6,128 bases of DNA from Candidatus Altimarinota bacterium (lineage in GTDB: Bacteria; Patescibacteriota; Gracilibacteria; GCA-2401425; JAJOLG01). A program made the position numbers and the translations under genes. Below, piece after piece: positions 1 through 6,128 of this stretch; position 1 is the stretch's first letter; each line of letters opens with the position of its first letter. The DNA lies in NCBI GenBank assembly GCA_021129445.1, contig JAJOLG010000003.1, positions 1 to 6,128 on the forward strand, in the 5' to 3' direction. The notes beneath the pieces were generated by a model that saw nothing but the letters and a program-made list of their open reading frames with translations, did no database searches and was not told the DNA's origin.

Positions 1-1
1 T

Positions 2-2800
2 TGAACTTGAATTGATGTTTTAAATCAAAAAATCCAAATTTTAAATGATGCAATTCAAAATTATAACGATTCAGTTTCCTCGTGAACAGTTTTGATTTCA
101 GAGATTGAAAATTTATATTCGATTTTTGAAGAGTATGCAGAAGCTAATCCTCTTGACTCTATTGAAGATTTGGAATTTAAAAATGAAATGAAATTAAAAG
201 CAAATGAGGAAGAGGAGATTATTGCAGAGAATATTTATTATTCAATGATTGATGATTTTGATTTTTCAGATAAGACAAATATTTCAGTGTCAAACTTACC
301 AGTAATTGATTTTTCAATAGTTGAAGATTTTAGTGATGATTTATGACCAAATTATTCAAAGACTTTAAGAGAAAATCGTATTAAAAATATTATTACTGAT
401 AAACTAAATGAAAAATTGTCTGAAATAAATATACAAATATCTAGATGATGAGTAAATGAAGCAACTCTTGATAATTTTATTGATTTATGAGGTAAAAATA
501 TTAATGAAGTTCAAATTTCATCAACTTGAACAATTGCAAATGCTGATGATTTCGTGAAATCAATGATTTCAGATACTTCAAAAACTTTAAATGAAAATCT
601 TAAAATTCAAAATAAAGCAATTTTAGATTCTGCAAAACTTGTTTCTTGAATGACAAAAAATGCAAGAATTAGAGATGCGGAAAAGAAAATTAAAACTTTG
701 AAAAAAATGCTTCTTGTTGTAAAAAAACAAGAGCAAGCATATAATTCAATGGAAAAAATTTCATGATGTGAGCCTTGAGATGAAATTACAGAAAAAGGTT
801 GAATAAAATATAATAAAGATTTAATGTCGTGTTCAAAATCTGATTTTAAAAAAGATATTGATAATCAAAAAAGAAAAATTTTCGATTGATTGTTTGATTT
901 ATCTCAAAAATTGAATACAGAATTTATTGCATATAAAGATAATTTAGAAAATTCAGTTTTTACAGATTTAAATGTTGTAATTGATGAAAATTGAAATTCA
1001 ACTTGTAAGCCATGAACTGTTGATATGTGAAAATGATGTGTTGATTTATGAAAAGTTAAAACTCAATGAATTGCATATTGATCAGACGCATGAGCGGTTG
1101 TTTTGGATCCGTTTGATTGTGCAAATGCGACTGATACAAGAGCATGTCTTGAATTAAAAAACTGACTTCGTTTGACAATGTCTTGATCAAAAATTTTGAT
1201 TAAATGAATTGTTTATTCAACAGAGGTTTGACCAATTAAATTTTGATGAATTAGTGCAGATTTAGATTCAACTTTTGAAACAATGGAAAAATTAACTTTA
1301 AATGATGCAACAAGATCTGATTCTGAAAATAAAAAAATTGCAAATAAAGTTTATTGAGAAATAATTTGAGGTTTCGATTTTAAATATGCAAATTGAAATT
1401 TTGTTTCTACTTGAACAATTTCTTCAAATTTAGATACAATTTTTACAAATAATTATTCAAATTTTACAAATTTAGATTTATTTTGAGATAAAAGTGAAAG
1501 AATTTTATCAATAAAAAATTTAGTTAAAGAAAAATTTTACAGCACTTTGGAAAATTTAAAAAATGTTGAAAATAATTTATGAATTGCAAGAAATATTGTT
1601 TGAAGTTGAGAAATTATTTTTGATAATGCTATACAATTTTCTCCATTTGTAAATTATTTAGATGAAAATATTTTCCAAAGAATAAAAATTTATAATTTGG
1701 TTGATAATTTAATTGATGTAAATTGAGATTTAACTTTCCCAGACCTTGCAACTTTTAAAGATCAAATCCATATTCAAAATTTTGAAGTGATTTTAAATGC
1801 TTATTTAAATAATTCAAATTATTCAAATATTCAAAATAATTTAAAAGAAAATTTAATTGTTTTGAAAAAATCACAAGAAAAAATTTGAATAAATATTATT
1901 TCTTGAAATGGTTTATATTCTAATATTTTAAATTTAAATTCACAAGTTCTTAATTTTACAGACACTTGATCGATTACAGCATCATCGATTTTATGAAAAA
2001 TTGATGAAATTAAATCAAAAATCAATGTAATCAAAGAGCAATTAAAATATCTTGATAAACAAAATCAAAATATGATAAATTATTGAAAAATTGATTGATG
2101 TTCGCCAAATGAAACTCAAATTATTGATTGAATTGTGATGAATAAAGATTGAAAATTACCTTGTTCAAAAATTGATTTTGATAAAAAAATTAAAGATCAA
2201 AAGGTTGAGATTTTAAATCAATTATTTACTCTTGTTGAAGAATATAAAACTGAAATTAGAAATTATTCTTTGGTTGTTTCAAATAATTTAAGATCTAAAA
2301 ATCAATCATGGATTGATTCTGATTGAAATTGATATTGTAAAGTTTGAACAATTCAAGTTTGAAATTGATGTATTGATCCAGCAAATATTAAAATCAAATG
2401 AATTGCATATTGAAAAGATTCTTGACCGGTGATTTTGGATCCGTTTAAATGTTCAACTGCTAATGCATCTTGAAAATATTGAACTAATTGAGCTTATAAT
2501 TCAGTTGGTGAATGTAGAATTGCAAAAAATGCACTTCGTTTTGAAATAAAAAACTGAAAATTATCACTTGTTTGACTTGCATATTCACCAGAAGTTTGAC
2601 CAATTAAATTTTGAGGAATTTGATCTTGAATGGATGCGTCGTTTTGAACAAATTCAAATTGAACAGATATTAAAAAATCATGTCTTGAAATTAAAAACCA
2701 AGGATTATCAAACGGTGATTGAGTTTATTTGATAGATCCAGATTGAGTTTGAATTTGAGAGGATGCGTTTGAAGTTTATTGTAATATGAATAATTATTAA
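2..2800 (+). CDS. Large repeat-containing putative surface protein with C-terminal fibrinogen-like hook (5' partial, UGA=Gly)
   Basis: The frame is open from base 2 to the TAA at 2798-2800 if TGA is read as Gly: 932 residues with no in-frame TAA or TAG. About 67 glycines are TGA and only about 8 are GGN. A second TAA follows at once. No start codon is decisive; the frame is already open at the window edge, so the N-terminus lies upstream. Order: residues 1-254 acidic then Lys/Asn-rich, probably helical; 255-425 Cys-containing module copy 1; 426-698 Asn-rich, probably helical; 699-881 module copy 2; 893-929 fibrinogen-like hook. Paired cysteines, DxDGNG-type loops and the hook suggest an exported, possibly Ca-binding adhesion or wall protein, but any signal peptide would be outside the window. 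The function is inferred. A standard-code caller would report only an 84-codon fragment at 92-346. The gene is convergent with the rsmH cluster. Confidence 0.88.
764..1276 (+). repeat. Cys-rich module, copy 1 of an in-gene duplication
   Basis: This encodes residues 255-425 of the large plus-strand protein. It opens with GCEP, then MSCSKSDF and a helical stretch, then DENGNSTCKPGT and GKGCVD, and ends with YSTEVGPIKFGGI. It aligns in the same order with the copy at 2096-2644. Six cysteines match between the copies: GC, SCSK, TCK, GCV, DPFDC and ACL. Inside the module a 17-residue motif of form G-[IL]-[AV]-Y-x-x-[DE]-x-G occurs twice, at 1064-1114 and 1202-1252. The protein family is not recognised. 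The short motif loosely resembles GxAWSxxxGWIxF repeats I recall from other CPR surface proteins. Confidence 0.8.
2096..2644 (+). repeat. Cys-rich module, copy 2 of an in-gene duplication
   Basis: This encodes residues 699-881, offset 444 residues from copy 1. Landmarks are GCSP, LPCSKIDF, DSDGNGYCKVGT, GNGCID, GIAYGKDSGPVILDPFKC, GECRIAKN and YSPEVGPIKFGGI. It is longer than copy 1 by a Gly/Asn/Ser-rich insert of about a dozen residues after DPFKC. The DSDGNG loop looks like a Ca-binding acidic loop, which is inference. Two stretches are identical in DNA: 1226-1246 with 2594-2614, and 1065-1081 with 2397-2413. The copies therefore come from duplication, perhaps with gene conversion, and are not chance similarity. 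Confidence 0.8.
2678..2788 (+). other. Fibrinogen-like N-terminal hook, truncated before GGGW
   Basis: Residues 893-929 read SCLEIKN, then GDGVYLIDPDG, then AFEVYCNM. This is the usual opening of a fibrinogen C-terminal-type domain (SC-EI, GVY-IDPDG, F-VYCDM). In bacteria the family is annotated as YCDxxxxGGGW-motif proteins. The four glycines in the DPDGVGIG stretch and its GDG are largely TGA, which independently supports UGA=Gly. The protein ends three residues after YCNM, so the GGGW part and the globular domain are absent. Confidence 0.72.
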
Positions 2801-2865
2801 TAATTATTTAAAAATAAAATAAACATTTTATAATGTATTGATGAAAAAATAATCACTTTTTAGTT

Positions 2866-2897
2866 AAAGCAGGCTTTATGGCCTGCTTTTTTTATTT
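2866..2897 (+). terminator. Rho-independent terminator at the convergent junction
   Basis: A perfect 9-bp stem, AAAGCAGGC at 2866-2874 with GCCTGCTTT at 2881-2889, encloses a 6-nt loop and runs into a T-rich tract to 2897. It is the only GC-rich hairpin in an AT-rich region and lies 65 bases after the TAA of the plus-strand gene. The 2801-2865 spacer holds only a weak 5-bp hairpin (2823-2836) and no gene. The minus-strand YtxH-like gene stops inside the T tract, so the same stem probably ends that transcript too, though its minus-side U tract is poor. Confidence 0.88.
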
Positions 2898-3125
2898 CTT
2901 CACAAAAACTTTATTCAAATAATGCCAAATTGTCTTCGCCTTTTCCTGATTTTCTGGTTTTTTAATTTGTTTCAAAATTTCCTTTGAAGTTTTTCAGATT
3001 TGTTTAGAAATTTTTCAAGTTATCTCTTTTCATTTTTCAGTTTTCGCCAAACCAACAGTTCACAAAGCTGCTCATCAAATAACGAATCACAATAAAATTT
3101 TTTCTGCTACTGATTTTTTACTCAT
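2892..3125 (-). CDS. YtxH-like small membrane protein
   Basis: A 77-residue protein from ATG (3123-3125) to TAA (2892-2894), with seven TGA codons read as Gly. Residues 10-27 form a Gly-rich hydrophobic segment (ILLGFVIGGAALGTVGLA), followed by a Lys-rich, amphipathic, probably helical tail with KTEKGKEITGKISKQIGK. Short length, one N-terminal membrane segment with a GG-x-x-G pattern and a basic helical tail are typical of YtxH-type proteins, whose biochemical role is poorly defined. The match is by pattern only; a generic one-span membrane protein is the alternative. It follows the ftsL-like gene by 72 bases and may share its transcript. No Shine-Dalgarno motif precedes the start; the leader is A-rich. 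Its stop codon lies within the T tract of the convergent terminator. Confidence 0.75.
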
Positions 3126-3153
3126 TTTTTTTAAAATATTTTTCTTAGAAACT

Positions 3154-3185
3154 AAAAAAATAATTAAATAATTCAAATTTTAATT
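3154..3185 (-). terminator. Possible weak AT-only terminator between ftsL-like and YtxH-like genes
   Basis: On the minus strand a 7-bp stem AATTAAA/TTTAATT (3179-3185 with 3162-3168) and a 10-nt loop are followed by a run of seven T (plus-strand A run at 3154-3160). It sits just after the ftsL-like stop. The stem has no G-C pair and such structures arise easily in AT-rich DNA, so it may only attenuate transcription or do nothing. Confidence 0.28.
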
Positions 3186-3197
3186 ACTCAAAAAAAA

Positions 3198-3491
3198 TTA
3201 TTTCATTGCTAAATCTGATTTTTTATCAAAATATGAAATATTTCAGTCTTGATAAGAAATCATATTTTGCACATTAAAATTATTTTTTAAATTGTAAAAA
3301 TTTTGTGCTCTCGCAATTTTCAAATTTAATTCTTCTTTTTTTGACAATAAAACTAATCTTTCTTTTTGTAATTGTCTAAGTTCGTATCATTTTGTTGAAC
3401 TTTTATTTATTTGAAATGTATAAAATCACATCAAAACCACTCAAAATATTTGTAATCATAAAATTATTTTTTTGTATTTTGTGTTTTGCAT
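3198..3491 (-). CDS. ftsL: FtsL-like cell division protein
   Basis: A 97-residue protein from ATG (3489-3491) to TAA (3198-3200), with five TGA codons read as Gly. A short basic N-terminus (KYKK) precedes one membrane segment at about residues 9-28. A probable coiled coil rich in Lys, Glu and Leu follows at about 36-70 (LRQLQKERLVLLSKKEELNLKI), then a polar tail. Length, topology and the position 13 bases after rsmH match FtsL, the bitopic divisome protein that pairs with FtsB/DivIC by coiled coil. FtsL sequences diverge so much that the call rests on topology and gene order (mraW-ftsL in the dcw cluster). A DivIC/FtsB-type protein is the alternative. No Shine-Dalgarno motif is visible. It is probably cotranscribed with rsmH. 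Confidence 0.65.
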
Positions 3492-3504
3492 AATTTGTTT
3501 TTAA

Positions 3505-4422
<918 letters not shown>

Positions 4423-4453
4423 TGTGGAAAAAATGTGAACAACTTGTGGATAA
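4423..4453 (-). promoter_or_regulatory. Three phased DnaA-box-like 9-mers abutting the rsmH start
   Basis: Read on the minus strand: TTATCCACA (4445-4453), TTGTTCACA (4434-4442) and TTTTCCACA (4423-4431). The first is a perfect match to the DnaA box TTATNCACA; the others each differ at two positions. Their starts are exactly 11 bp apart, about one helical turn, and the last touches the ATG. DnaA control of the rsmH-ftsL operon is reported in Bacillus subtilis, so such a site is plausible here. Part of an origin, or a site for another regulator such as MraZ, cannot be excluded. Confidence 0.45.
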
Positions 4454-4472
4454 AAAATTTACTCATGACAGT

Positions 4473-4514
4473 AAAAAAATCTAAAATTCTACAAAAGAAA
4501 TTTAGATTTTTTTT
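4473..4514 (-). terminator. AT-only hairpin terminator downstream of pilC
   Basis: Left arm 4473-4489 and right arm 4497-4513 pair over 17 positions with one mismatch, enclosing a 7-nt loop (4490-4496). The outer arms are runs of A and T, so either strand gives a stem followed by a U run. It lies 78 bases after the pilC TAA and 50 bases before the rsmH ATG. It probably ends the pilC transcript. Only two G-C-type pairs are present, so termination may be inefficient. Confidence 0.6.
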
Positions 4515-4527
4515 ATGAAAATGTCAA
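4499..4527 (-). promoter_or_regulatory. rsmH: Candidate sigma-70-type promoter for rsmH-ftsL
   Basis: On the minus strand a perfect -35 TTGACA (4522-4527) is followed after exactly 17 bases by TAAATT (4499-4504), which matches 4 of 6 of the -10 consensus. The predicted start near 4492 gives a leader of about 70 bases containing the three DnaA-box-like sites. The -10 lies inside the right arm of the hairpin at 4473-4514. A second, weaker -10-like TATAAA lies at 4544-4549 with no good -35. Confidence 0.5.
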
Positions 4528-4591
4528 CGCAATGTTCAAAAAATTTATACAATCAACTTGCAAATTTTTCTTAAAATGTTTTTTTATTTTT

Positions 4592-6127
4592 TTATCCAAC
4601 ATTTTTAAAACTACTCATCATTGGAATCATAAATGCAACAATTAGTGTTCAAACCATTCATCAAATAATTACAGTAATTAAAGGTTCAAGCATTGAAGTT
4701 AAATTTCTTACAATGTTATCAAGTTTATTTGTATTAACCTCAGAAATTTTTTTCAAAACTCAAAGTGTGTTTCAAGTTTGTTCTCAAATTTTTACCATTT
4801 GTGCAATTTCAAGCGAAAAAAAGAAATTTTCTTTTACATTATCATCATCCATTTTTCCACTTAATCACAACATTTCAGACATAGTTTTTCAGTCATTTAT
4901 TCATCTTCTAATTTTATGAACTTCTTTTTGATAGAGAATTGATGGCATTGTTTCTGCAACAATTTTTAAACTATCTGCGATTACCACTCATGATGAAAGC
5001 ATTAAAGTTAAATTATCTGCAAACATTACGATGTTTTTCATTTTTGAAATGTCTCAAAAAATTGGCATTCTTAATGCAAACCAGTCCACGATTTTTTGTA
5101 TTGTGATAAATTGTGATTTTAAAAAGAAATAAATTCAGAAAAACGCAATTGGATACAAAAAGAGTGTTATGGTGTGGTCTTGCATAAAATGTGAAATTTC
5201 AATAATTTTTTGTGTTAAAGCTGGTAATTTATCAACACTTCAAAATGATTTTTCAAGTGCTGGAACCATATATTTCATCATTCACCAAAAAACCAAAAGT
5301 GCCATTCAAATCAAGATTCACGGGTAAATCATCGCTCATTTAATTTTTGCAATAAATTGCATTTGAGCCATTTCTTCTTTTGCTAAATCTTTCAAAACAT
5401 CTGTCATTTTTCAAGATTTTTCAGCAGCTTTAATCATATGAACCCATTTTTCAGGAAAAATGTATTCGTAGTCTTTAAAAGCTTCCGATAAATGCATTCA
5501 ATTTCACATTTTTTTAGCAAGCGACCTCATCAAAATTTCCATAGACTTTGATTTTGCTTGTTTTTGCATAATTACAATCGCATCAACAAGCCTAATTCAT
5601 GAATCTAAAAGTGTCGAAATCTGGTCTAAAAATCAAACAACTTCTTTTTTTCAAATGAAAAATAATTTCCATCTTGCTTCGTTTTTTGCAAAACCTTGTT
5701 TTTTATGGAAAAATTTTGAAATATTTGCGATATTTCATGCAAATCTTTTTAAATCCTCAGTAGGAGTTAATTCTGAATCGAATTTGTCTTTAAATTGAAT
5801 ATTGTCTTTTTTTTCTGAAATTCATTGTTCATGATGACTTTCGATTTTTTTTCATCAAAAAAGTTTTGAAATGTCTTTTATTAAATCATTAAAAAAATTT
5901 TTTTGTTCTTTTTGAGGTAAAAAATTTTCTTGATTTTGAGAAAAATTTTCATTTTGAAATTGATTATTTTGAGGATATTCTTCTTGTTGAGAAAAATCTT
6001 CTGTTTGATTTTCTTGGTTTAAAAAAATATTTCACGCATCATCAGCTTGCCGTTGTCAGGCATAAGCCACCAAATTTCCATCTCAATCAAAAAGATTGCC
6101 AGCCTCGTCTGTAAAAAAATTGTTCAA
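4592..6127 (-). CDS. pilC: Type IV pilus assembly platform protein PilC (GspF/T2SF family), 5' partial
   Basis: The frame is open from the window edge to TAA (4592-4594): 511 residues with TGA as Gly, no start in view. PilC is the polytopic cytoplasmic-membrane platform on which the PilB/PilT ATPases act to extend or retract pili. Two T2SF domains are visible. The first starts at about 166 (FLDQISTLLDSG) with EKSGKM at its end; the second starts at about 369 (FADNLTLMLSSG) with KIGEQTGNTL at 446-455. Membrane segments lie at about 265-284, 320-336 and 483-503; the last has the family signature EPLITVIIGGMVG and a following Pro. The first 165 residues are unusual: two quasi-repeats D-[ED]-A-G-N-[LI]-F (7-13 and 29-35), a Q/N-rich acidic stretch (about 36-72), then a charged linker. 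Usual PilC has about 60 residues there. One CGG codon (6050-6052) may be Arg or Trp. Confidence 0.93.
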
Positions 6128-6128
6128 A

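Noticed and set aside
92-346. Stand-alone 84-residue plus-strand ORF from TTG to TGA
   Set aside because: It is an artefact of reading TGA as stop. The same frame stays open upstream to base 2 and downstream to 2800.
1831-2034. 67-residue ORF on the minus strand
   Set aside because: It is antisense to the large plus-strand gene, made of low-complexity Ile/Phe/Lys codons typical of AT-rich shadows.
2821-2865. Tiny reading frame (ATG AAA AAA TAA) or small RNA before the terminator
   Set aside because: The frame is three codons long and the only structure is a 5-bp hairpin, so nothing supports a gene.
4423-4453. MraZ operator (repeated TGGGN) upstream of rsmH
   Set aside because: The period is similar, but the repeated core is TGTG[GA] on the plus strand, opposite in orientation to transcription, and one copy fits the DnaA box exactly. 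Kept only as an alternative.
4713-4919. 68-residue ORF on the plus strand
   Set aside because: It is antisense to the conserved C-terminal T2SF domain of PilC and has Ser/Phe-rich shadow composition.

Overview
The window comes from a bacterium that reads UGA as glycine, that is a Candidatus Absconditabacteria (SR1) or Gracilibacteria (BD1-5) member of the Candidate Phyla Radiation. In the standard code the window looks almost empty. With TGA read as Gly, five frames become long and clean and nearly fill it. The TGA codons fall on invariant glycines of known families: the GTLGLGGHS loop and PGG turn of RsmH, the GEQTG motif of PilC, and GVYLIDPDG of a fibrinogen-like hook. TGG is kept for Trp, all five genes end in TAA, and base composition is strongly AT-rich. 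I cannot choose between the two phyla from sequence alone.

Layout: (1) 2-2800, plus strand: the last 932 residues of a large Cys-containing, probably exported protein. It has a duplicated module (764-1276 and 2096-2644) and a fibrinogen-like hook at the C-terminus that stops just after YCNM. (2) 2866-2897: a strong hairpin terminator at the convergent junction. (3) 2892-4422, minus strand: a small dcw-type cluster in the order rsmH, an FtsL-like gene, then a YtxH-like small membrane protein. (4) 4423-4591: an intergenic region with a candidate promoter, an AT-only hairpin terminator and three DnaA-box-like 9-mers at an exact 11-bp period abutting the rsmH start codon. (5) 4592-6127, minus strand: a PilC/GspF type IV pilus platform protein, 511 residues visible, with its 5' end outside the window and a long Q/N-rich N-terminal extension.

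Taken together, the minus strand carries a pilus assembly gene followed by an rsmH-ftsL cell-division unit that probably has its own promoter. The convergent plus-strand gene encodes a large candidate surface or adhesion protein. No tRNA, rRNA, CRISPR array or insertion sequence was seen. Under the recoded reading no gene-free stretch exceeds about 170 bases.
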